A stretch of 64,000 nucleotides of DNA, taken from the NCBI GenBank assembly GCA_902495075.1, contig CABUVO010000003.1, positions 124,001 to 188,000 on the forward strand, in the 5' to 3' direction. Position 1 is the stretch's first letter. Each line of letters opens with the position of its first letter. This document shows, one piece after another, positions 51,986 through 60,310 of the stretch. The translations under genes were made by a program, and so were the position numbers. This stretch comes from an uncultured Porphyromonadaceae bacterium (lineage in GTDB: Bacteria; Bacteroidota; Bacteroidia; Bacteroidales; Muribaculaceae). The notes under the pieces are model-generated. The model ran no database searches. It saw nothing but the letters and a program-made list of their open reading frames with translations, and was not told the origin of the DNA.

Positions 51986-53518
51986 TTACCTTTTATTTAG
52001 CATTTTCTCACGAAGCACCTCCGACAAGGTTTTACCCGTCAGTTTCGATTCAATCCATGCGGTGAAGTCAAATATTGATAATAACTGTTGCTCATATCTA
52101 TTCTTACGTAGTTTCTCCAGAATCGGTTGCAACTTGCCATATGCAGTCTTGCGCAAGAAACGTGATACAGGACATGGTTCCGAGACAAATTTCAAAACAA
52201 CTTTTTCGGTTTCGTAGGCAAAATTAATTTTAGAGCGAGAGACGGAGCGCTTTTCAAAATGCAGGAGTTCCATCTCTCCAAGTTCATAATAAGCCAACAT
52301 CCTCACAAGTCTGACTGTCCTCATTAAAGGAACGTACTTGATATCATGCATCGTGATAGCGGATGTAATAGCACGTGCGGCTTTCTTGATATTACCCGTA
52401 CCAAGTTCTATCAGTGCAAGATTCAGACGCAACTCGCATTCTCGCGCTGGAGCAAGATTGTGTCTTCCTTCGATCAATGTGTCACGGTATCTATCGCATA
52501 CAGCACTACATGCCATGAAATCACCCGTGTCGAGCAAAGGAGCTAACTCATATTGCATGATTATGCAAAGGATATTATCCGAGATATCGCTCGAGGCGTC
52601 TTGAAGGAGTGCGCGTAATCTGTCAATAAACGGTGGCATGCGATCGTAACTATTCACGACACGCAGCGTTCGCAAGATTCCTTCAAGCACAGAAACATAA
52701 TATGAAGCAGACACGGCGGTGCCGACAGCACCTTTGGTCTCGAAAAGATCCACGAGTGATGCATACATGCCAAATGCCCCCTCTACGTCACCCGACTCCA
52801 TAAGATAACGAGCCTGGAACATGCGGTGGTTCCGCTCCTGCTCAAAAGGTTTTTCGGAAGGACCATGATTGAATGTGTGAAATTCGCGCATCACAAGATC
52901 GGACATTGTGTGTAGTTCTTCTCTGGCATGAATCGAGCCGATATGCCTCATGCGATGACACAATATATCATATAGAGAAGCATGTTCTCCTATGGTTCCT
53001 ATGCTTTTGAGTATTCTTTGGCGAAGAGCGTGTTTTTTGAAAAGTTCCTCCTGTGTAATGTCCGGAAAATCCAAAACGTTGAGAAATTCGAGTTCCATTT
53101 TCTGTGCCAACAATGTCACCTCATATTGCCGGGAAGAATTGGCACGTTCCACAACCGAGCCGATAAGTTCAAGAGCATCATCATTGAGCGACCGTTCGAA
53201 CAGTATTCTTGCCTTACACACATCAGAAAGCAAAGAGTCGAGAGTGGATCTACGCGTTTCTATCGACAACAGCATATCAGTGAGCAAATCGTAAAGATAT
53301 TTGACAGTGATTTCAAAAGCAGAATCTGGATAGAGTTTGGTAAAATTACATTTTATAGAGGCGGAATCATCTGTAGCGTTTCGTATTATTAATTGGTATA
53401 GAGAATGATAGAGCTTGGTTTTATCAGATTGATCCGCGCCATACCTCATTGCAAAGGCTTTACGTTCCGCCTTTGTCATAGATTTTACAAGCGCAATTAA
53501 TGAATCGATTCTTTTCAT
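51986..53518 (-). CDS. RusR-like regulator of the carbohydrate locus
   Basis: A 510-residue cytoplasmic protein with start at 53518 (MKRIDSLIALVKSMTKAERKAFAM). An in-frame ATG at 53536 lies inside the promoter region and is rejected. The N-terminal 90 residues include a helical DNA-binding-like stretch. The rest is all-helical and TPR-like. It has no standard sensor or HTH signature. Its size, layout and position just before two ribokinases match the Bacteroides rus regulator as I recall it, which is required to activate the locus. It has its own promoter, 150 bases upstream of the operon. A function in sugar sensing is inferred. Confidence 0.68.
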   Translation of the reverse strand: MKRIDSLIALVKSMTKAERKAFAMRYGADQSDKTKLYHSLYQLIIRNATDDSASIKCNFTKLYPDSAFEITVKYLYDLLTDMLLSIETRRSTLDSLLSDVCKARILFERSLNDDALELIGSVVERANSSRQYEVTLLAQKMELEFLNVLDFPDITQEELFKKHALRQRILKSIGTIGEHASLYDILCHRMRHIGSIHAREELHTMSDLVMREFHTFNHGPSEKPFEQERNHRMFQARYLMESGDVEGAFGMYASLVDLFETKGAVGTAVSASYYVSVLEGILRTLRVVNSYDRMPPFIDRLRALLQDASSDISDNILCIIMQYELAPLLDTGDFMACSAVCDRYRDTLIEGRHNLAPARECELRLNLALIELGTGNIKKAARAITSAITMHDIKYVPLMRTVRLVRMLAYYELGEMELLHFEKRSVSRSKINFAYETEKVVLKFVSEPCPVSRFLRKTAYGKLQPILEKLRKNRYEQQLLSIFDFTAWIESKLTGKTLSEVLREKMLNKR

Positions 53519-53533
53519 ATCGGAGTCCAGGTG

Positions 53534-53565
53534 CAAAATTACAATATTGACTTATCTTTTGCAAA
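53534..53565 (-). promoter_or_regulatory. Promoter of the RusR-like gene
   Basis: On the minus strand TTTG (53565-53562) and TAATTTTG (53541-53534) are 20 bp apart, a full consensus match. The predicted start site lies only about 9 bases before the ATG at 53518, so the leader is very short. Confidence 0.78.
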
Positions 53566-53612
53566 TTTTAACGGACAGTTGACTCCGCAATTCATGGATT
53601 TGTATAGATAAT

Positions 53613-53644
53613 TTTGTGGAAGTGGAAATTTATCAGTAAATTTG
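53613..53644 (+). promoter_or_regulatory. Promoter of glyS
   Basis: TTTG (53613-53616) and TAAATTTG (53637-53644) are 20 bp apart, a full consensus match, about 65 bases before glyS. Confidence 0.82.
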
Positions 53645-53711
53645 CGTGTTAAATACGCTTTTTATAAAATTAAACTTATAAACTGCACATTGTGCGATTA
53701 AGAATAGAGCA

Positions 53712-55256
53712 ATGGCAAAACAGGAAGATGTTTTCAAGACAATCATAGCCCATGCGAAAGAGTATGGGTTTGTGTTTCAATCAAGTGAAATTTACGACGG
53801 TCTCTCTGCCGTTTACGATTATGGTCAGAACGGTGTTGAGCTGAAAAACAATATCAAGCGCTATTGGTGGGAAGCCATGACCATGCTCCACGACAATATC
53901 GTGGGCATCGACTCGGCAATCTTCATGCATCCGACAATCTGGAAGGCTTCCGGCCACGTCGATGCTTTCAATGACCCTTTGATCGACAACAAGGATTCAA
54001 AAAAACGTTACCGTGCCGATGTGCTCATTGAAGATGAAATCGCAAAATTCGATGAGAAGATAAACAAAGAGGTTGCCAAGGCTGCAAAGCGTTTCGGTGA
54101 AAGCTTCGATGAGGCTATGTTCCGCCAGACCAACCCTCGCGTGCTCGAAAACCAGCGCAAACGCGATGAGCTGCACCAGCGCTTCTCGGATGCTATGAAT
54201 GCCAACGATCTTGTGGATCTCAAGCAGATCATCCTTGATTATGAAATAGTAGATCCTATCAGCGGCACACGCAACTGGACCGACGTGCGTCAGTTCAACC
54301 TCATGTTCAAAACCGAGATGGGCTCCACGGCAGACGGCGCAATGGAAGTCTACCTCCGTCCGGAGACAGCTCAGGGTATATTTGTGAACTACCTCAACGT
54401 GCAGAAAACAGGACGCATGCGTCTTCCCTTCGGTATCGCACAGATCGGAAAGGCATTCCGCAACGAGATCGTTGCGCGTCAGTTCATCTTCCGCATGCGT
54501 GAGTTCGAACAGATGGAGATGCAATTCTTCGTTCGTCCGGGCGAGGAACTCAAATGGTTCGATTTCTGGCGTCAGACACGCCTCAAATGGCACAAGAACC
54601 TCGGACTTGGCGACAGCAAGTATCGTTTCCACGATCACGATAAACTTGCACATTATGCCAATGCCGCAACCGATATCGAATTTGAGATGCCTTTCGGCTT
54701 CAAGGAGGTTGAGGGTATCCACTCCCGCACAAACTTCGACCTTTCGCAACACGAAAAATTCTCCGGCAAAAAGATCCAATATTTTGATCCGGAACTCAAC
54801 GAAAGTTACGTTCCTTACGTTATAGAGACATCTATCGGTGTTGACCGCATGTTCCTCAGCGTGTTCTGCAGCTGCTATGAAGATCAGGATCTCGGCAACG
54901 GCGACCGCCGCGCGGTGCTCCATTTCCCCGCACCTATCGCTCCGGTGAAATGCGCCGTATTGCCGCTGGTGAAGAAAGACGGCCTTCCCGAAAAGGCTCG
55001 TGAGATTCAGCATCGCCTGAGATTCGATTTCACCTGCCAGTATGACGAGAAAGATTCTATCGGCAAGCGTTATCGCCGTCAGGATGCAATCGGCACTCCG
55101 TATTGTATCACGGTTGACCATCAGACGCTCGAAGACGGCACCGTAACACTGCGTGAACGCGACTCCATGGAGCAGAAACGTCTCTCGGTAGATGAGCTGG
55201 AGAAGATCCTCTCTGAAGAGGTGAGCCTCAACAGCCTTCTTAAGAAACTTATTTAA
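53712..55256 (+). CDS. glyS: Glycyl-tRNA synthetase (dimeric class II type)
   Basis: A 514-residue enzyme that charges tRNA-Gly. It is the single-chain homodimeric form (as in eukaryotes and archaea), not the bacterial alpha2-beta2 form. Class II motifs: FVFQSSEIYDGLSAVYDYGQNG at the N-terminus, RPETAQGIFVNYLNV (motif 2 region), PFGIAQIGKAFRNEI, FRMREFEQMEMQFFVRPGEE, and YVIETSIGVDRMFLSVF (motif 3). The C-terminal anticodon-binding domain contains RYRRQDAIGTPYCITVDHQT. It is followed 10 bases later by a LemA gene. Confidence 0.97.
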   Translation: MAKQEDVFKTIIAHAKEYGFVFQSSEIYDGLSAVYDYGQNGVELKNNIKRYWWEAMTMLHDNIVGIDSAIFMHPTIWKASGHVDAFNDPLIDNKDSKKRYRADVLIEDEIAKFDEKINKEVAKAAKRFGESFDEAMFRQTNPRVLENQRKRDELHQRFSDAMNANDLVDLKQIILDYEIVDPISGTRNWTDVRQFNLMFKTEMGSTADGAMEVYLRPETAQGIFVNYLNVQKTGRMRLPFGIAQIGKAFRNEIVARQFIFRMREFEQMEMQFFVRPGEELKWFDFWRQTRLKWHKNLGLGDSKYRFHDHDKLAHYANAATDIEFEMPFGFKEVEGIHSRTNFDLSQHEKFSGKKIQYFDPELNESYVPYVIETSIGVDRMFLSVFCSCYEDQDLGNGDRRAVLHFPAPIAPVKCAVLPLVKKDGLPEKAREIQHRLRFDFTCQYDEKDSIGKRYRRQDAIGTPYCITVDHQTLEDGTVTLRERDSMEQKRLSVDELEKILSEEVSLNSLLKKLI

Positions 55257-55266
55257 ACAATTAGAT

Positions 55267-55863
55267 ATGAAATTTATAAAGGATATAATGTATGCAGTAG
55301 TGGCAGTGGTGGCTATGACATCACTGTCCTCCTGCAATTACAACAGTCTTGTTGAAAAACAGCAGCAAGTGGACCAGAGCTGGGCTCAGGTTGAGAATCA
55401 GTACCAGCGTCGTGCCGACCTCATCCCGAACATTGTCAATACGGTTAAAGGTTATGCGGAGCACGAAAGCAGCACCCTTGAGGCTGTGACCAACGCGCGC
55501 GCCGGGCTTACCAAGGCTTATGATGCTGCGAAGTCGGTGGAGAATCCTCAGGAAAACATCGAACAATACCAGCAGGCTCAAAGCGCTCTCAAGGGAGCAC
55601 TTGACATCTACGTGAACGCTGTTCGAGAGGCATATCCTGACCTGAAAGCCAACACCAACTTCATGGCGTTACAGACAGAACTCGAAGGCACGGAAAACCG
55701 CATATCAACAGAGCGCAAACGATACACAGAGGCTGTGATGGAATACAACACGAGCATCAAGAAGTTCCCTACAAACATTTATGCCGGCTGGTTCGGATTC
55801 AAGGAGAAACCACAGTTCAAAGCAGAAGCCGGAGCGCAGAAAGCACCGGAAGTAAAATTTTAA
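55267..55863 (+). CDS. LemA family lipoprotein
   Basis: A 198-residue protein with a signal and lipobox (TSLSSCNYN, Cys about 23). It has the LemA core NSLVEKQQQVDQSWAQVENQYQRRADLIPNIV, LEAVTNARAGLTKA, and a C-terminal RKRYTEAVMEYNTSIKKFP. LemA proteins have a four-helix-bundle fold and unknown function, and are often near membrane proteases. Here it stands between glyS and an FKBP-type isomerase, probably in one transcript. Confidence 0.93.
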   Translation: MKFIKDIMYAVVAVVAMTSLSSCNYNSLVEKQQQVDQSWAQVENQYQRRADLIPNIVNTVKGYAEHESSTLEAVTNARAGLTKAYDAAKSVENPQENIEQYQQAQSALKGALDIYVNAVREAYPDLKANTNFMALQTELEGTENRISTERKRYTEAVMEYNTSIKKFPTNIYAGWFGFKEKPQFKAEAGAQKAPEVKF

Positions 55864-55896
55864 CGCATTGCGTAGCGTAACATACAATAACGACAG

Positions 55897-56436
55897 ATGA
55901 AGAAACTTTTTTATTTCCTTCCGCTGATGGCGGTTATTCTCTCGGGATGTCTGAGTGAAGACGATCAGCCGGATTATGTGGAGTGGAAAAAGCAGAATGA
56001 AGAATATGTAACAAAGATGGAAGACCTGACCGAAAACGGGGAAAAGGTCTACACCAAAGTAACGCCGGAATGGGCTCCCAATGATTTCGTGCTTATAAAA
56101 TGGCATAACGACCGCTCGCTCACGGAAAAGAATCTCAGACCCCTGAGCAATTCCACCGTCAATATAAAATATGAGATGGAAGACATCAACGGCGCGTCTC
56201 TTGGCAATTCATACAGCATGACAACAAACGGCGACAGCATCTATCAGAGCATGCCCAACGAGAATATCGTGGGAATGTGGGTTGCGATGACATCAATGCA
56301 TGTCGGAGACTCCGTAACGCTCGTTATCCCTGCCGGTTCGGCATATGGTTCTTCCTCCCGAGGCTCTATTCTGCCCTATTCTGCCCTCATATATCACGTT
56401 AAGATGAAGGGTATTCCCAATTACGAAAAGAAATAG
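55897..56436 (+). CDS. FKBP-type peptidyl-prolyl isomerase lipoprotein
   Basis: A 179-residue lipoprotein (VILSGCLSED, Cys 18). Residues about 75-175 form a shortened FKBP domain: VNIKYEMEDINGASLGNSY, VGMWVAMTSMHVGDSVTLVIPAGSAYGSSSRGSILPYSALIYHVKM. In most FKBPs the pocket has a VIPPEkAYG-type loop; VIPAGSAYG here keeps the Ala-Tyr-Gly. It would act as a periplasmic protein-folding helper. The N-terminal 60 residues are charged and unlike known domains. Confidence 0.88.
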   Translation: MKKLFYFLPLMAVILSGCLSEDDQPDYVEWKKQNEEYVTKMEDLTENGEKVYTKVTPEWAPNDFVLIKWHNDRSLTEKNLRPLSNSTVNIKYEMEDINGASLGNSYSMTTNGDSIYQSMPNENIVGMWVAMTSMHVGDSVTLVIPAGSAYGSSSRGSILPYSALIYHVKMKGIPNYEKK

Positions 56437-56487
56437 GAAGCATTACTTCAAAACAAATTCCTCGCAGCGGTATAAATTTCACATATC

Positions 56488-59016
56488 ATGAGCAAAAACA
56501 TCTTCCCGGTTCTGGCAACAGGGTTGTTACTCTGTTCGGGCATAGCGTCTGCCTACACATTAACCAAGTTCAAATCGGCACCTGCCGCGCGTCTCAACGT
56601 TCCGGCAACTCCCGACAGTCTCCAAAAAGAGAACGGTTTTGCCAACGACCAGCTACTCGGAGCGAGATTGCCGTTGTCTTTGCGTGAACAGACGTCAGAC
56701 TGGACAACCATGACCACCGATACCGCCGGAAGACTTACGCTCGTAAAAGCAGACGAACGTCCTGAACTTCATACGTTCTCAACGCGCCTGCGTGCCGCAA
56801 GATTTGCAAAAGGGAAGCTCATTCTCAATTCAACATCGATGGGAGACGTGCTTCTCAACGGCAATTCAGTAGCAAAAAAGACAGCATCCGATTCATTACC
56901 CGCTGATGCCAGCGGCAGCGTTACGCTAAATCCGGAAGCGGATTATGAGATCCAGGTAAACATCGTGTCAATGCCCGATGACAAAACCGCTCCCGATTTC
57001 AAACTTGAATTCGTTCCCGACAAAGAATTCGAGGATGTGGCTCTTGCCGACGGACCGGAAATAGGCAGACGTTTCTCCACTCGCCTCACAATGACCGGAG
57101 AAAGAGTATATGGCACCAGCATTTCTCCCGATGGGAAATATCTCCTTACAAAGTATTCCGAGACATTTTCGGCTTCTGATAAAAACTATCGAGCAACATT
57201 GCAGGAGATCGCTACAGGAAAAATAATTACCGAAGATATAACTCCTTATGCCCAGTGGATGCCGAAAGGTTCGACACTCTATTATACCAATAAGAAACCT
57301 GCAGGCTATGATGTCATAACGATCGAAGTGCCGACTCTTAAAAGCAGAGTTATAGCACGCGGAGTGCCTGAAAATAATTTCACAGTCACCCCCGATGGTA
57401 AATCACTTATATTTTACAAGAGTGTCGACGGCACAAAAGATGCCGGACCACTGAAACGCGTAAAGAGTCCAGACGACCGTATTCCGGGCGATCGCGATCG
57501 TTCATATGTGATGCGTTATGATCTCGATACACACGTCACTACAACACTAACCTACGGGGGTGCTTCTACGTATATCTGCGACTTTACAAAGGACGGGAAC
57601 AAGATGCTTTACATCTCCTCTGTAATGCGTCCGGACGAATATCCATTCTATTTCAAAGATCTCATTGAGATGGATCTCAACACTCTTGCCACAGACACCA
57701 TCATACGCAATGACGGATATATCAACAGTGCGATCTATTCTCCAGATACTAAACAGCTCTTTATCACCGGTAGTCCGCAAGCCTTCAACGGAATAGGTGC
57801 AAATGCAGGTAATCATGAGATTCCAAACGATTTCGACGGTCAAGGATTTATCTATACCATCGCCAACGGTAATGTTAAACCGGTTACCAAAGAGTTTGAT
57901 CCCGCCCTCATGGGCGATCCGGTGTGGAACACGATCGATGGCAATATTTATTTCTTAGGGGAGACAGGATTCTATAAGAAAATTTATTCTTTGAACCCCA
58001 GGAGCGGTAAAATAACTGAACTTGACAGCAAAATCGGTTATGTTTTCTCTTTCTCCATAGGCGATAATGAAGCCCAATGGTTATCTTACTGCGGTGGAGA
58101 TTTCACCGATACGGGCATGGCATACCTCCTCAATCTCAAGAACGGCAAGAACCGACTCATTGATGATCCGATGCAGACAGAACTTAAAGATGTCAGATTC
58201 GGCAAGATGGAGCCGTGGAAATTCACAGCTTCCGATGGCACTGAGATCGACGGCATGATGTGTCTCCCTCCGGATTTCGATCCTTCCAAGAAATATCCTC
58301 TTATCGTTTATTATTATGGCGGCACATCGCCTTCAAGCGCGGCAATGACGCATCCTTATGCTCCTCAAGTGTTCGCTTCGCGTGACTACGTGGTTTATGT
58401 GCTAAACCCGAGTGGTACGACCGGTTACGGACAGGAGTTTTCTGCGCGCCACGTGAATGCCTGGGGAAAACGGACTGCAGAAGATATCATTGAAGGTGTG
58501 AAGAAATTCTGCGATGAACATTCATTTGTAGACAAAAAGAAGGTTGGATGCCTTGGAGCGTCTTACGGAGGATTCATGACCCAATATCTGCAGACCCTCA
58601 CCGACATCTTCGCGGCTGCCGTATCTCATGCGGGCATTTCCAATGTGACAAGCTATTGGGGAGAAGGTTACTGGGGTTATTCCTACAACGCCATTGCCGC
58701 CGCCAAATCCTACCCTTGGACGAATCCGGAGCTATTCACCAAACAAGGTTCCCTATTCAATGCCGATAAAATTCACACTCCTCTCCTTCTGCTTCACGGC
58801 ACGGAAGATACAAACGTGCCTATCGGCGAGAGCATCCAGATATTCAATGCGCTGCGCTTATTAGGTCGCGATGTGGAGTTTATTACCGTAGATGGTCAGA
58901 ATCACGTCATAACAGATTTCGACAAGAAACTCTTGTGGCAGGATACAATCATGGCATGGTTTGCAAAATATCTCCAGGATGACCCAAGATGGTGGGACGA
59001 ACTTTACGGTAAATGA
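56488..59016 (+). CDS. S9 family prolyl-oligopeptidase-type peptidase
   Basis: An 842-residue exported serine peptidase (signal to about residue 22, GIASAYT). A beta-propeller covers about residues 190-560. The alpha/beta-hydrolase domain carries Ser 692 in GCLGASYGGFMTQ, Asp 774 in LHGTEDTNVPIGES and His 806 in GQNHVITD. This is the DPP IV/acylaminoacyl-peptidase type that trims peptides in the periplasm of Bacteroidales. The N-terminal 180 residues (a galactose-binding-like beta region) are an addition to the basic fold. Confidence 0.93.
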   Translation: MSKNIFPVLATGLLLCSGIASAYTLTKFKSAPAARLNVPATPDSLQKENGFANDQLLGARLPLSLREQTSDWTTMTTDTAGRLTLVKADERPELHTFSTRLRAARFAKGKLILNSTSMGDVLLNGNSVAKKTASDSLPADASGSVTLNPEADYEIQVNIVSMPDDKTAPDFKLEFVPDKEFEDVALADGPEIGRRFSTRLTMTGERVYGTSISPDGKYLLTKYSETFSASDKNYRATLQEIATGKIITEDITPYAQWMPKGSTLYYTNKKPAGYDVITIEVPTLKSRVIARGVPENNFTVTPDGKSLIFYKSVDGTKDAGPLKRVKSPDDRIPGDRDRSYVMRYDLDTHVTTTLTYGGASTYICDFTKDGNKMLYISSVMRPDEYPFYFKDLIEMDLNTLATDTIIRNDGYINSAIYSPDTKQLFITGSPQAFNGIGANAGNHEIPNDFDGQGFIYTIANGNVKPVTKEFDPALMGDPVWNTIDGNIYFLGETGFYKKIYSLNPRSGKITELDSKIGYVFSFSIGDNEAQWLSYCGGDFTDTGMAYLLNLKNGKNRLIDDPMQTELKDVRFGKMEPWKFTASDGTEIDGMMCLPPDFDPSKKYPLIVYYYGGTSPSSAAMTHPYAPQVFASRDYVVYVLNPSGTTGYGQEFSARHVNAWGKRTAEDIIEGVKKFCDEHSFVDKKKVGCLGASYGGFMTQYLQTLTDIFAAAVSHAGISNVTSYWGEGYWGYSYNAIAAAKSYPWTNPELFTKQGSLFNADKIHTPLLLLHGTEDTNVPIGESIQIFNALRLLGRDVEFITVDGQNHVITDFDKKLLWQDTIMAWFAKYLQDDPRWWDELYGK

Positions 59017-59051
59017 TATCCGTTGAATTTTGATAAATGATTAACCATCAT

Positions 59052-59372
59052 ATGAAGATATTATATTATATTGTGGGGGCTGTCATCGCCCTCACTTTGT
59101 TATTGGGATGTGGGGAATCAGCACGCAACGGTGAGACCCCCGCAGAGATTGAGACGGCAAAAATCGAAGGGCGCATGGCTGCCCGCAAAATCATCACACG
59201 TCATTGGTCAGACACTTCCGCGTTGCAGAAAGAGATTGAAAACAGCCGGATTCTTCGCGCTCGCTACGATTCGCTTGGACATAAGAAGTCGGCTGAGACA
59301 TTCGATTCAGCATTCGTATCGACCATCCGCACAGTGAATCCCATTCTTGGTAAATTTGTTGAGAAACTATGA
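59052..59372 (+). CDS. Small lipoprotein, unknown function
   Basis: A 106-residue lipoprotein. The start at 59052 (MKILYYIVGAVIALTLLLGC) is chosen over an ATG 15 bases earlier because it begins the signal directly. Lipobox LLLGC. The mature part is helical and charged (AEIETAKIEGRMAARKII). I do not recognise a family. Its ATGA overlap with the next gene shows coupling. Confidence 0.7.
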   Translation: MKILYYIVGAVIALTLLLGCGESARNGETPAEIETAKIEGRMAARKIITRHWSDTSALQKEIENSRILRARYDSLGHKKSAETFDSAFVSTIRTVNPILGKFVEKL

Positions 59373-60166
59373 GCACACTATTCAAAGAGGAAGCACCAAC
59401 AATTAAAGTACCTTCAGATATCAGGGAGCTGCTTGATTCGGAAGCAGCACGAATAAACCGACCGGAATTTATCGGTAATGATCCGGTGCAGTTTCCCCGC
59501 CGTTTTTCGCGACAGGAAGACATCGAAATCGTATCATTCTTAGCTGCCATCATTGCCTGGGGACGCCGGCAGATGATCTGTCGCAATGCCGAAAGGATGC
59601 TCTCCCTGATGAGTCAGGAACCATACAAATATGTCATGGATAAGGGTTACGAGGATCTGGATCCTGACATGAATCTCCACCGCACATTCTTTGCGCGCCA
59701 TTTCCAGTATTTTCTGCGGGGCATGCGTCGCATATTCCGCGATTACGGATCGCTCGATGCGTTCGGTGCAACGATGCGCGTAGGAGATTCCGAGACTCCG
59801 GCTTGGAAACTCGTGGAAGAAATGCAGAAAATTATGCGCGATGAGAACAACGGCGAGGACTGTTCGCAATGCCTTCCGGTGAATCTCAAGAATACGGCTC
59901 TGAAACGCGTGAATATGGCTCTCCGTTGGCTCGTGCGCGATGACGGCATTGTGGACATGGGCATATGGAAATCTATTCCTAAAAGTAAACTATATATTCC
60001 TCTCGATGTGCATGTGGGAAATACTGCCAGAAATCTCGGCATTCTGGAACGTCGTGGCAACGACAGAAAGAGCGTGGAGCAACTCACTGCCACATTACGG
60101 ACTTTGCGCCCGGACGATCCTGTCTTTTATGACTACGCATTGTTCGGAATAGGAGTCGGGGAATAA
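59369..60166 (+). CDS. TIGR02757 (DUF2400) family protein
   Basis: A 265-residue cytoplasmic protein. FIGNDPVQFPRRFSRQEDIEIVSFLAAIIAWGRRQMI is the family opening, with KNTALKRVNMALRWLVRDDG and PLDVHVGNTARNLGILERR in the C-terminal half. The fold is predicted to be related to DNA glycosylases (HhH-GPD-like), but the activity is not established. It is translationally coupled to the small lipoprotein. A long heptamer array starts 5 bases after the stop. Confidence 0.92.
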   Translation: MSTLFKEEAPTIKVPSDIRELLDSEAARINRPEFIGNDPVQFPRRFSRQEDIEIVSFLAAIIAWGRRQMICRNAERMLSLMSQEPYKYVMDKGYEDLDPDMNLHRTFFARHFQYFLRGMRRIFRDYGSLDAFGATMRVGDSETPAWKLVEEMQKIMRDENNGEDCSQCLPVNLKNTALKRVNMALRWLVRDDGIVDMGIWKSIPKSKLYIPLDVHVGNTARNLGILERRGNDRKSVEQLTATLRTLRPDDPVFYDYALFGIGVGE

Positions 60167-60171
60167 TTTTT

Positions 60172-60302
60172 AATGTTTAATGTGAAATGTGAAATGGGGA
60201 ATGGGGAATGATAAATTAGGAATTAGGAATGAGGAATTAGGAATGAGGAATTAGGAATGAGGAATTAGGAATGAGGAATTAGGAATGAGGAATTAGGAAT
60301 TA
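60172..60302 (+). repeat. Long heptamer array, AATNNNN register (AATGTGA to GGAATTA/GGAATGA)
   Basis: About 18 consecutive 7-nt units in one register: AATGTTT, AATGTGA x2, AATGGGG x2, AATGATA, AATTAGG x2, then alternating AATGAGG and AATTAGG, ending AATTAAG. The unit changes along the array but the 7-nt phase never slips. It fills the whole gap between two genes. Confidence 0.9.
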
Positions 60303-60310
60303 AGAGAGAG

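Noticed and set aside
53997..55337. 446-residue open frame on the minus strand over glyS
   Set aside because: It is fully antisense to glyS, whose class II motifs and promoter are clear. The antisense reading has no family features and arises from codon bias.
60172..60302. Heptamer array considered as a CRISPR array
   Set aside because: Units are only 7 nt with no spacers, and no cas gene is in the window.
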